Notes under the pieces: model-generated
What the model saw: the letters and a program-made list of their open reading frames with translations, nothing else
Databases searched by the model: none
Told to the model about the DNA's origin: nothing
Source of the DNA: Lachnospiraceae bacterium
Lineage (GTDB): Bacteria; Bacillota_A; Clostridia; Lachnospirales; Lachnospiraceae
Assembly: GCA_024690425.1 (NCBI GenBank)
Contig: JAILCT010000090.1
Coordinates: 1 to 35,755, forward strand
Direction of reading: 5' to 3'
Length of the DNA stretch: 35,755 bases
Program-made: the position numbers and the translations under genes
Part shown: positions 1 through 6,716 of the stretch, piece after piece
Position numbering within the stretch: position 1 is the stretch's first letter
Layout: each line of letters begins with the position of its first letter

Positions 1-19
1 CGCCAAATTGCAGTAATTG

Positions 20-48
20 TTGACATATAAGGTGAAATTAACTATAAT
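20..48 (+). promoter_or_regulatory. Sigma-A promoter of the HU gene
   Basis: A perfect -35 (TTGACA, 20-25) and a perfect -10 (TATAAT, 43-48) are separated by 17 bp. Transcription should start near 55, and an AAGGAGAG ribosome site lies just before the HU ATG at 98. A consensus promoter fits an abundant protein. Confidence 0.9.
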
Positions 49-97
49 GGCTTTAATGCTGGAAACAGCGAAAATACTAGTATAAGGAGAGTTACAA

Positions 98-376
98 ATG
101 AACAAATCAGAATTAGTTGATGCAATGGCTAAGAAGGCCGGATTATCTAAGAAAGACGCTGAAGCAGCTCTTGGTGCTTTTACCGATACAGTTGCTGCAA
201 CACTTAAGAAGGGTGACAAGGTTCAGCTTGTTGGCTTTGGTACATTTGAAGTAGCTAAGAGGGCTGCAAGAGAAGGTAAGAATCCTCAGACAGGCGCCAA
301 GATCAAGATCGCTGCCTGCAAGGCTCCTAAGTTCAAGGCTGGTAAGGCACTCAAGGATACTGTTAATAAGAAATAA
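98..376 (+). CDS. hup: HU-family histone-like DNA-binding protein
   Basis: A 92-residue protein, the usual HU length. It begins [21 protein letters not shown], has the GFGTFEV strand, and contains the arm region (residues ~55-75, GKNPQTG followed by KI.A) that wraps DNA in the HU/IHF family. HU binds and bends DNA without sequence specificity and compacts the nucleoid as a dimer. The gene is monocistronic, with a consensus promoter upstream and a strong terminator downstream. The start is fixed by the SD at 84-91. The family is certain; HU rather than IHF follows from the taxon. Confidence 0.97.
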   Translation: MNKSELVDAMAKKAGLSKKDAEAALGAFTDTVAATLKKGDKVQLVGFGTFEVAKRAAREGKNPQTGAKIKIAACKAPKFKAGKALKDTVNKK

Positions 377-391
377 TTAACGATGAACGGA

Positions 392-420
392 GGCCGGGGG
401 AAATAACCCCCGGCTTTTTT
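392..420 (+). terminator. Intrinsic terminator of the HU gene
   Basis: A perfect 8-bp GC-rich stem (GCCGGGGG 393-400, CCCCCGGC 407-414) with a 6-nt loop, followed by a T run (415-420). It begins 16 nt after the HU stop codon. Confidence 0.93.
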
Positions 421-463
421 AAGCTTATGACGGGGATGACCGATTCGGTAAAGGAAGATTAAA

Positions 464-1408
464 ATGGCAGATTCTAAATTATCGGTATTTAAACAGAATG
501 GTGACGAGAGAGGGTACCTTGTTGCAATGGAGGGTGAGTCGGAAGGGATTCCCTTCCTTATCCGCAGGGCCTTTTATATATATGGATCGGACAGGGATGT
601 TGTAAGGGGATGCCATGCCAATTACAATACCGAATTCGTTCTGATAAATGTTCAGGGAAGGTGCAGGGTCAAGACCGATAACGGACTTGGCAGCATAATA
701 GATTATGAACTTAATGAGCGCAACGAGGGCGTATATATACCGGCGATGGTATGGAAGGATATGTATGATTTTTCCCCTGACTGTATAATGCTGGCCCTTG
801 CGAGCGAACATTACGATCCCGATGAATACATAAGGGATTACGACCTTTTCGTTAAGCGCGTCAGGGAGGATGGAAACAGGATGATCAGGCCTCTCGATGA
901 GAAGGATGCCCCCTTTATGCTCGAATGGATGCAGGATCCCGAGATCAACCGCTTCTTCAAGTTTGCCCTTATGGATATAGACATAGAGAAGGCGAAGCAC
1001 TTTATAAAGAAGGCGCAAAGGGAGAATGAGAATGATGACGAACCCAACAATCTTCATTACGCGGTCGTGGACGGCAAGGATGAATATATGGGTACGGTGA
1101 GCCTTAAGAATATAAACTGGCAGGACAGGACTGCGGAATATGCGATCAGCACGAGAAAGTGCGCCAAGCACAGGGGCTATGGTCAGTTTGCGACAAGGGA
1201 GATAATAAAGAAGGCCTTCGAGGTTCTTCCTCTTGAGAGGGTGTTCCTCTATGTCCTTCCCGAGAATGAAGCTGCGATCAAAATGTATAAAAAGTGCGGT
1301 TTTATCGAAGAGCCCTCAAGGGACAGCATAGAATCCGTAAGGGGAAGGGAAGTCCGCAGGATGTACCTTAAGATCGACAGGGATGATTATTATTCGAATA
1401 AGCATTAG
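464..1408 (+). CDS. FdtA/WxcM-like sugar 3,4-ketoisomerase fused to a GNAT acetyltransferase
   Basis: 314 residues in two parts. Residues ~5-132 are a cupin of the FdtA/QdtA/WxcM type, which isomerises dTDP-4-keto-6-deoxyhexoses; the RG.HA motif is present. Residues ~138-310 are a GNAT (Acetyltransf_3) domain with the acetyl-CoA loop HRGYGQFA and a C-terminal MYKKCGFIE. Known FdtA enzymes act before an aminotransferase and an N-acetyltransferase in making 3-acetamido-deoxysugars, so a ketoisomerase-acetyltransferase fusion makes pathway sense. The second His of the usual RG.HAH motif is Asn here (RGCHAN), so the cupin may have altered activity. Two glycosyltransferase genes follow at short spacing. 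The exact sugar is not known. Confidence 0.8.
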   Translation: MADSKLSVFKQNGDERGYLVAMEGESEGIPFLIRRAFYIYGSDRDVVRGCHANYNTEFVLINVQGRCRVKTDNGLGSIIDYELNERNEGVYIPAMVWKDMYDFSPDCIMLALASEHYDPDEYIRDYDLFVKRVREDGNRMIRPLDEKDAPFMLEWMQDPEINRFFKFALMDIDIEKAKHFIKKAQRENENDDEPNNLHYAVVDGKDEYMGTVSLKNINWQDRTAEYAISTRKCAKHRGYGQFATREIIKKAFEVLPLERVFLYVLPENEAAIKMYKKCGFIEEPSRDSIESVRGREVRRMYLKIDRDDYYSNKH

Positions 1409-1420
1409 AGAGGAAATACA

Positions 1421-3151
1421 ATGTATCTTATCTTTAAATACATTACCTTTGCTTTGACGGCACTTATGTGTCTGTACGCACTCACAGGAAAAAAGGAGAC
1501 ACATCGGACAGGGTCTGATGTGTCGGTTATTGATAAGGGGGCAGGGCTTCTTGACAGGCTCTGGCTTCCCGCACTGCTCGTGATCTTTGCGGTATTCTGC
1601 TTTACAAGGTTTTACGAACTTGATAAAGTACCTGCAGGTGTTCATCTTGACGAGATAGGATACTGGTATGATGCCCATAACCTTGCGGTCTACGGGACTG
1701 ACAGGATGGGTTCGAGATACCCGGTTCTGCCGGCTTCTTACGGTGACGGCCATAACCCGATGTACTGCTACATGTGCATGGTGATGCTTAAGTTTTTCCC
1801 CTTTTCCGTGAAGCTGATGAGGGCTGTCATGGGGATAAGTGCGATCCCCATGTTTTTTGCATCCTTCGGCATCATCTATCAGATATACGAGAGCAGGCGG
1901 TGGGCACTATTGGGGCCGGTATTTGTGACCGTTATGCCCTATATCTTTGCCGCGAACAGATGGGGGCTTAATGCCAACCAGATGCTCTATGTCTGTTCCG
2001 TGATGCTGTATTTCCTTATAAAGGCCATCAAGTATGACAGGCTGCGTGATTACATACTCTCAGGAGTATTCTTCGGGCTAAGCCTGCTCACATACCACCT
2101 GTCCTATATCATGATGCCCCTGTTCTTTGTCCTTATCTTTGTTTACCTTATCATCGTAGGGAAGTTTAAGTGGAAGAACGCCTTTGGAGCATTTATCCCC
2201 TTTGCCCTTATAGGCATGCCTACCTTTATAGAGCAGCTTATAAACCTGGGACTTGTAGAACCCTTTTACTTCCTCGGATCCGATTATCCCAGGCTTACAT
2301 CCTACAGGGTGGGTGAGATAGCCCCGATAAACCTTATCAAAAATATGGGAAACATAAGGGCCCTTATTTTCGGGGATCCCGTTTACAACTATAATTCGGT
2401 AAGGGAGTTCGGCACCGTATACTGGGCAATGATCCCGCTCCTTTTTGCCGGATTCATAACGGCACTTATCGCTCTTGCAAAATCACTTAAGAAGAAGGAA
2501 CCGGATCTTCTCTCGCCCTTCATCCTTTATGCGCTTGCCGTGTATCTGGGCTTCATAAGCGTCATCGGCTGCAATGTTTACAAGGGCAATGCCATCTACA
2601 TAAGCTTTATAGTGTTCATCGTGGCGGGACTTAAGTTCATGGCCGACCGTAAGAAGGAAGTATGCATCCTTGCATCACTTGCGCTTATCGCGCTTTCCTT
2701 CCTCCTTTATTCCGAATTCTATTTCAGGAGGATCACACCGGCATACGGACTGCAGGCCCTCTTTAAATCAGCCGAACCGGGTGATATGCTTAAGTATGAG
2801 GAAGCGGTCTACAATCCCACGGGCGATAAGACGGTCTATATGGAGCTTAACTATGAGGACCGCGATTACTGTGAGTGGCTGCTGGCCCTCTACCTTGAGA
2901 TCCCATATGAGGAATTCAATAAGTATGATTTCGCCGCGAAGGAGATGTTTGAGAAGGGCGCTTCCGCGGAGGAAGTATACAGGAGCGTTCCGCTTTACAA
3001 TTTAAGGCTTGCATTTCCGGAGGAATTTGACGAAAATGAAGATGCAGTCTATATACTGGGTAATAACTGGGACCATATATCGGGATACCTTACAAGCATA
3101 GGATTTGAATGCGATACCACTTTCCCGGGATATAAGATCCTGCACAGGTGA
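1421..3151 (+). CDS. GT-C fold membrane glycosyltransferase (PMT/ArnT-like, GT39/GT83 superfamily)
   Basis: A 576-residue polytopic membrane protein with about a dozen hydrophobic segments up to residue ~430 and a soluble C-terminal tail. After the first transmembrane segments comes GVHLDEIGYWYDA, the acidic motif in the first extracytoplasmic loop of GT-C enzymes that use lipid-phosphate sugar donors. It lies 12 nt after the ketoisomerase/acetyltransferase gene and 28 nt before a GT2 gene of the kind that makes polyprenyl-phosphate sugars. A two-step scheme is inferred: the GT2 loads a sugar on the lipid, and this enzyme transfers it outside. Acceptor and sugar cannot be read from sequence. 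Confidence 0.78.
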   Translation: MYLIFKYITFALTALMCLYALTGKKETHRTGSDVSVIDKGAGLLDRLWLPALLVIFAVFCFTRFYELDKVPAGVHLDEIGYWYDAHNLAVYGTDRMGSRYPVLPASYGDGHNPMYCYMCMVMLKFFPFSVKLMRAVMGISAIPMFFASFGIIYQIYESRRWALLGPVFVTVMPYIFAANRWGLNANQMLYVCSVMLYFLIKAIKYDRLRDYILSGVFFGLSLLTYHLSYIMMPLFFVLIFVYLIIVGKFKWKNAFGAFIPFALIGMPTFIEQLINLGLVEPFYFLGSDYPRLTSYRVGEIAPINLIKNMGNIRALIFGDPVYNYNSVREFGTVYWAMIPLLFAGFITALIALAKSLKKKEPDLLSPFILYALAVYLGFISVIGCNVYKGNAIYISFIVFIVAGLKFMADRKKEVCILASLALIALSFLLYSEFYFRRITPAYGLQALFKSAEPGDMLKYEEAVYNPTGDKTVYMELNYEDRDYCEWLLALYLEIPYEEFNKYDFAAKEMFEKGASAEEVYRSVPLYNLRLAFPEEFDENEDAVYILGNNWDHISGYLTSIGFECDTTFPGYKILHR

Positions 3152-3179
3152 TAATACGATAGCAGATTAAGGACAGACT

Positions 3180-4142
3180 ATGGATAAGACAGGCGAAAAG
3201 ACAAGAAAGATCGGAAAGCTTTCAATAGTGATACCGGTATACTTCAATGAGGAAAACCTCTATCCCCTCTACGACAGCCTTAAGAACGAGGTGTTTGACA
3301 GGGTGGATCACGAATGCGAAGTGATCATGGTAAATGACGGTTCGAAGGATTCAAGCTGGCAGATAATACAGGAGCTTGCCGGCAGGGATGACCGTATCAG
3401 GGGGATCACGCTTTCCCGCAATTTCGGTTCGCATGCTGCGATTCTGTGCGGCCTGTCAAATGCAACGGGTGACTGCGCCGTCGTAAAGGCTGCTGACCTG
3501 CAGGAGCCCACATCCATGATACTTGAGATGGTAAATGAATGGGAGAAGGGCTATAACGTTGTCCTTGCCGTGCGCGAGGGCAGGGAGGAGAGCAGGTCTC
3601 AGACGGCATTTGCCAACCTCTATTACGGGATAGTGAGAAGGTTCGCACTTCCTTCCATGCCAAAATCAGGCTTCGACGTCTATCTTGTCGACCGCAGGGT
3701 CATCGAAGTGCTCGACAAGCTCGATGAGAGGAATTCAGCGCTTACCGGACAGATACTCTGGTCCGGATTTAAGACCAAGGAGGTCATGTATACAAGGCTT
3801 GCCAGGGAAGCCGGCAAGAGCAGGTGGACGTTAAAGAAGAAGATACGGCTTGTCATGGATACCCTCTTTTCCTTCTCGTCCCTGCCGATCACCCTTGTTT
3901 CGACGGTGGGAGTCTTCTCCTTCCTTGGAGCCATTGCCTGGGCGATCGTAGAGATAGTTCTCAAGTTATCGGGAAGGATTGTTGTGGAAGGCTGGACCCT
4001 TCTGTTCATTTTCAGCCTCGGAAGCTTCGGCATCACCATGCTGACGCTGGGAATACTGGGTGAGTACCTGTGGCGGACATTTGATGCCGGCCGGAACCGC
4101 CCTCCTTATATAGTTGAGGATGAGACGGTAAGGATTGACTGA
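3180..4142 (+). CDS. GT2 polyprenyl-phosphate glycosyltransferase (GtrB/ArnC/DPM1-like)
   Basis: 320 residues. A GT-A domain (residues ~12-230) opens with SIVIPVYFNEENL, has VNDGSKD and the metal/catalytic DLQEP (DLQDP in most relatives), and is followed by two transmembrane helices (~235-262 and ~275-298). This matches GtrB, ArnC and dolichol-phosphate mannose synthase enzymes, which move a sugar from a nucleotide donor to undecaprenyl phosphate on the cytoplasmic face. It is last in a three-gene glycan group, and a terminator starts 68 nt later. It probably supplies the lipid-linked donor to the preceding GT-C protein. Family assignment is strong; the sugar is unknown. Confidence 0.88.
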   Translation: MDKTGEKTRKIGKLSIVIPVYFNEENLYPLYDSLKNEVFDRVDHECEVIMVNDGSKDSSWQIIQELAGRDDRIRGITLSRNFGSHAAILCGLSNATGDCAVVKAADLQEPTSMILEMVNEWEKGYNVVLAVREGREESRSQTAFANLYYGIVRRFALPSMPKSGFDVYLVDRRVIEVLDKLDERNSALTGQILWSGFKTKEVMYTRLAREAGKSRWTLKKKIRLVMDTLFSFSSLPITLVSTVGVFSFLGAIAWAIVEIVLKLSGRIVVEGWTLLFIFSLGSFGITMLTLGILGEYLWRTFDAGRNRPPYIVEDETVRID

Positions 4143-4209
4143 AATACTTAAATTGTGCTTGCATTTTGTGACAAAGAGTGCTAATGTGTTTATGTTGAAT
4201 GATGTTATG

Positions 4210-4238
4210 AAAGTGGACTTGCAGGAGTCCACTTTTTT
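4210..4238 (+). terminator. Intrinsic terminator after the glycan genes
   Basis: A perfect 10-bp stem (AAAGTGGACT 4210-4219, AGTCCACTTT 4226-4235) with a 6-nt loop ending in a run of Ts. It separates the glycan genes from the rimP operon. A weak TTGCAT/TAATGT promoter-like pair at 4159-4187 lies upstream, so the hairpin could instead attenuate transcription into rimP. Confidence 0.8.
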
Positions 4239-4245
4239 GTGTAGA

Positions 4246-4276
4246 GCACTTGGCGAGGTCTTTTCGAGCCTAGTGC
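4246..4276 (+). repeat. Small hairpin repeat, copy 1
   Basis: 31-nt imperfect palindrome. Outer arms GCACT/AGTGC pair, a T-T mismatch follows, then GGC (4252-4254) pairs with GCC (4268-4270). Copy 2 has the same length and framework with AAC/GTT at the equivalent positions. Confidence 0.75.
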
Positions 4277-4289
4277 GAACCACATCTGT

Positions 4290-4320
4290 GCACTTAACGA
4301 GGTATTGTCGAGTTTAGTGC
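4290..4320 (+). repeat. Small hairpin repeat, copy 2 (covarying)
   Basis: 31-nt palindrome matching copy 1 in outer arms and most of the loop. Its inner stem is AAC (4296-4298) with GTT (4312-4314) instead of GGC/GCC. Both strands of the stem changed together, which suggests the RNA or cruciform fold is what is conserved. Confidence 0.75.
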
Positions 4321-4328
4321 AGCAGATG

Positions 4329-4351
4329 GTGTAGAGCACTTGGCGAGGTCT
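4329..4351 (+). repeat. Half copy of the hairpin repeat forming the rimP translation start
   Basis: A 23-bp perfect direct repeat of 4239-4261, exactly 90 bp downstream. Only the left half of the palindrome is present. Its GAGG (4345-4348) lies 7 nt before the rimP TTG codon and is the only plausible Shine-Dalgarno, so the repeat appears to supply the ribosome site. Confidence 0.75.
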
Positions 4352-4355
4352 ATAA

Positions 4356-4820
4356 TTGTCAAAAAAAGAAACCATTGAATCCAAAACCGAAGAACTCATA
4401 ACCCCGATCCTTGACAGGATAGGCTTTGAACTGTGGGATGTCGAGTACGTCAAAGAGGGTGCCGACTATTACCTCAGGGCTTATATCGACAAAGAGAACG
4501 GCATTACGATAGATGACTGTGTGGAAGTGAGCCGTGCCCTGTCGGATGAGCTGGACAGGGAGGACTTTATCGAGGATGCCTACATACTCGAGGTCAGCTC
4601 GCCGGGTCTTGGCAGGGTCCTTAAGAAGAACAAGGACTTTGAACGCTCGATCGGCCGTATGGTGGAGCTTAAGACCTACAAGCCGCTTGACGGCAGCAAG
4701 GAGTTTACCGGAACGCTCCGCTCCTTTGACAAGGATACCGTGACGATAGATACGGACGGGACTGAGCGTGATTTTGCAAGGGCTGATATAGCCAAGATAA
4801 ACCTGTACGTTGAATTTTAA
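4356..4820 (+). CDS. rimP: Ribosome maturation factor RimP
   Basis: 154 residues, normal for the family. It has the N-terminal alpha/beta domain with FELWDVEYVKEGADYYLRAYID and the LEVSSPGLGR signature, then a C-terminal SH3-like domain. RimP binds the 30S precursor and aids maturation of the central part of the subunit. It is the first gene of the nusA-infB operon, the standard bacterial arrangement. Translation starts at TTG; its SD lies inside a dispersed repeat, and a TATAAT sequence overlaps the start codon. No upstream ATG in frame is available. Confidence 0.95.
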   Translation: MSKKETIESKTEELITPILDRIGFELWDVEYVKEGADYYLRAYIDKENGITIDDCVEVSRALSDELDREDFIEDAYILEVSSPGLGRVLKKNKDFERSIGRMVELKTYKPLDGSKEFTGTLRSFDKDTVTIDTDGTERDFARADIAKINLYVEF

Positions 4821-4853
4821 AACAAGGAATAAATAAATCCCAGGAGGAGAGAA

Positions 4854-6089
4854 ATGAACAAGGAATTATTGGAGGCGCTTGATGCACTCGAAAAAGAGAA
4901 GGAGATAAGTAAGGAATCATTATTCGAAGCAATAGAGAATTCGCTTATCCAGGCATGTAAGAATCACTTCGGCAAGGCCGACAACGCCAAGGTCACGATC
5001 GACCGCGAGACGGGTGATTTCAGGGTGTATGCCGAGAAGACCGTGGTAGAGAGCAGGGATGACGTAGAGGATCCCGTACTTGAGATAGCACTGGCAGATG
5101 CACAGGTTATCGATAAGAATGCCAAGGTCGGTGATGTTATCGAGATCGATATCAAGAGCAAGGAATTCGGACGTATTGCCGCCACGAACGCCAAGAACGT
5201 TATCCTTCAGAAGATAAGGGAGGAGGAGCGTGCAGTCCTCTTCAACCAGTTCTACGGTAAGGAAAGAGAGATCGTCACAGGTATCGTTCAGAGGTATGTT
5301 GGAAGGAATATAAGCATAGACCTCGGTAAGGCGGAAGCACTGCTTTCGGAGGTTGAACAGGTTAAGTCCGAGCATCTTCGTCCCACTGACAGGGTCAAGG
5401 TGTATATATACGAAGTAAAGGATACGACCAAGGGTCCCAAGATACTTGTATCACGTACTCATCCCGAGCTCGTCAAGAAGCTCTTTGAGTCAGAGGTTGC
5501 CGAGGTAAAGGACGGTACGGTCGAGATAAAGGCTATTGCCCGTGAAGCGGGATCACGTACCAAGATCGCAGTGTGGAGTCATAATCCCGATGTGGATCCC
5601 GTAGGTGCCTGCGTAGGTATGAACGGATCGCGTGTAAACGCCGTTGTAGATGAGCTCCGCGGTGAGAAGATCGATATAATCTGCTGGGATGAGAACCCCG
5701 GTATCCTGATAGAAAATGCATTATCACCCGCCAAGGTTGTTTTCGTTATCGCTGACGGCGATGAGAAGACTGCCAAGGTTGTTGTTCCCGATACGCAGTT
5801 ATCACTTGCCATAGGTAAGGAAGGTCAGAATGCAAGGCTTGCTGCCCGTCTTACCGGATTCAAGATCGACATCAAGTCAGAGACCCAGGCCAAGGATACT
5901 CCCGGCTTCCGTCTTGAGGACTACTATGATGACGAGGAAGAATATTACGATGAGGAAGGCTACGAGGGCGAATACGAAGAAGGCGAGTATGCCGAGGGTG
6001 AGTATGCCGAAGAAGGCTACGAAGAGGAATATGAGCCCGTGGAAGAAGACGCTGAAGCTTCCGGTGAAGCTGAAGAGACAGAGGAGTAG
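4854..6089 (+). CDS. nusA: Transcription termination/antitermination factor NusA
   Basis: 411 residues. The NusA N-terminal RNA-polymerase-binding domain (~1-125), S1 domain (~135-200) and two KH domains (~205-345, with VGMNGSRVNAVVDELRGEKID and AIGKEGQNARLA) are all present. NusA modulates pausing, hairpin-dependent termination and antitermination. A strong SD (AGGAGGAGAG) precedes the ATG, and the gene lies 33 nt after rimP. The oddity is residues ~357-411, an acidic Tyr/Glu/Gly-repeat tail (units such as EGEYAE) in place of a compact C-terminus. It may mimic nucleic acid or contact other proteins, but that is inference. Confidence 0.96.
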   Translation: MNKELLEALDALEKEKEISKESLFEAIENSLIQACKNHFGKADNAKVTIDRETGDFRVYAEKTVVESRDDVEDPVLEIALADAQVIDKNAKVGDVIEIDIKSKEFGRIAATNAKNVILQKIREEERAVLFNQFYGKEREIVTGIVQRYVGRNISIDLGKAEALLSEVEQVKSEHLRPTDRVKVYIYEVKDTTKGPKILVSRTHPELVKKLFESEVAEVKDGTVEIKAIAREAGSRTKIAVWSHNPDVDPVGACVGMNGSRVNAVVDELRGEKIDIICWDENPGILIENALSPAKVVFVIADGDEKTAKVVVPDTQLSLAIGKEGQNARLAARLTGFKIDIKSETQAKDTPGFRLEDYYDDEEEYYDEEGYEGEYEEGEYAEGEYAEEGYEEEYEPVEEDAEASGEAEETEE

Positions 6090-6095
6090 TCTTAT

Positions 6096-6383
6096 ATGGA
6101 AAAGAGGGTTCCCGAAAGGACCTGCATCGGCTGCGGCATGAAAAGTCACAAGGATGAACTTGTAAGGATCGTACTGTATAAGGATGATGAAACAGGCGAT
6201 GATGTCCGTATCGCGGTTGACGGATCGGGCAGGATGAAGGGCCGCGGGGCATATCTGTGCAGGAAGCCTGAGTGCCTTGAACTTGCGATAAGGAAGAAGG
6301 CCTTAAACAGGGCGTTTAAGCAGGCGATAGGGCAGGAACTGACAGATGAACTTAAGGAGAGCTTCATTAAGGAGGTCAAGTGA
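6096..6383 (+). CDS. rnpM: YlxR/RnpM family RNA-binding protein
   Basis: 95 residues (DUF448). It shows the CIGCG motif near the N-terminus, GRGAYLC in the middle, and a basic helix at the end (LAIRKKALNRAFKQ). In Bacillus subtilis the homologue YlxR, renamed RnpM, has been reported to bind RNase P RNA and modulate its activity. It sits in the conserved place between nusA and the L7Ae-like gene. Its TGA overlaps the next gene's GTG start by four bases, so translation is probably coupled. Confidence 0.92.
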   Translation: MEKRVPERTCIGCGMKSHKDELVRIVLYKDDETGDDVRIAVDGSGRMKGRGAYLCRKPECLELAIRKKALNRAFKQAIGQELTDELKESFIKEVK

Positions 6384-6715
6384 AACCCGATAAGGTATTA
6401 CAGATGCTCGGCATGGCACAGAAGGCCGGAGCTGTCGGAAGCGGCGGCTTTATGACCGAGAGTGATATTAAGGCCGGCAAGGCTTTTCTGGTGGTGGTCG
6501 CTTCCGATTCGTCGGATAACACCAGGAAGGAATTCAGGGATATGTGTGAACATTACAGTGTTCCGATCCGCTTCTACGGGAGCAGGGAGGATCTGGGGCA
6601 CTGCATAGGCAAGGAGTTCCGTGCATCGCTTGCGGTGACGAATGAGGGGCTTGCCCGGAAGATACTGGATCTTATAGATTCGGATAAGTTGGTAAGGAAA
6701 GACGAGGTGTTGTAG
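6380..6715 (+). CDS. ylxQ: L7Ae/L30e-family RNA-binding protein (YlxQ-like)
   Basis: 111 residues with the L7Ae/L30e/S12e/Gadd45 fold: N-terminal [13 protein letters not shown], central [10 protein letters not shown], and [20 protein letters not shown] near the end. Such proteins bind kink-turn RNA; YlxQ is the bacterial member encoded between ylxR and infB. It starts at GTG with GGAGG nine nt upstream, and overlaps rnpM by GTGA. The next gene starts 1 nt after its stop. Cellular target is not established. Confidence 0.9.
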   Translation: MKPDKVLQMLGMAQKAGAVGSGGFMTESDIKAGKAFLVVVASDSSDNTRKEFRDMCEHYSVPIRFYGSREDLGHCIGKEFRASLAVTNEGLARKILDLIDSDKLVRKDEVL

Positions 6716-6716
6716 G

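Noticed and set aside
479..1171. 230-codon reading frame on the minus strand opposite the ketoisomerase fusion
   Set aside because: No recognisable domain and no ribosome site, and it is fully overlapped by a convincing gene. It is a shadow frame, as are the long frames opposite truB/ribF (11802-12281), the Na/Pi transporter (14929-15691) and the minus-strand kinase (22715-23833).
4351..4356. TATAAT as the promoter of rimP
   Set aside because: It overlaps the TTG start codon, so a transcript from it would begin inside the gene and lack the start.
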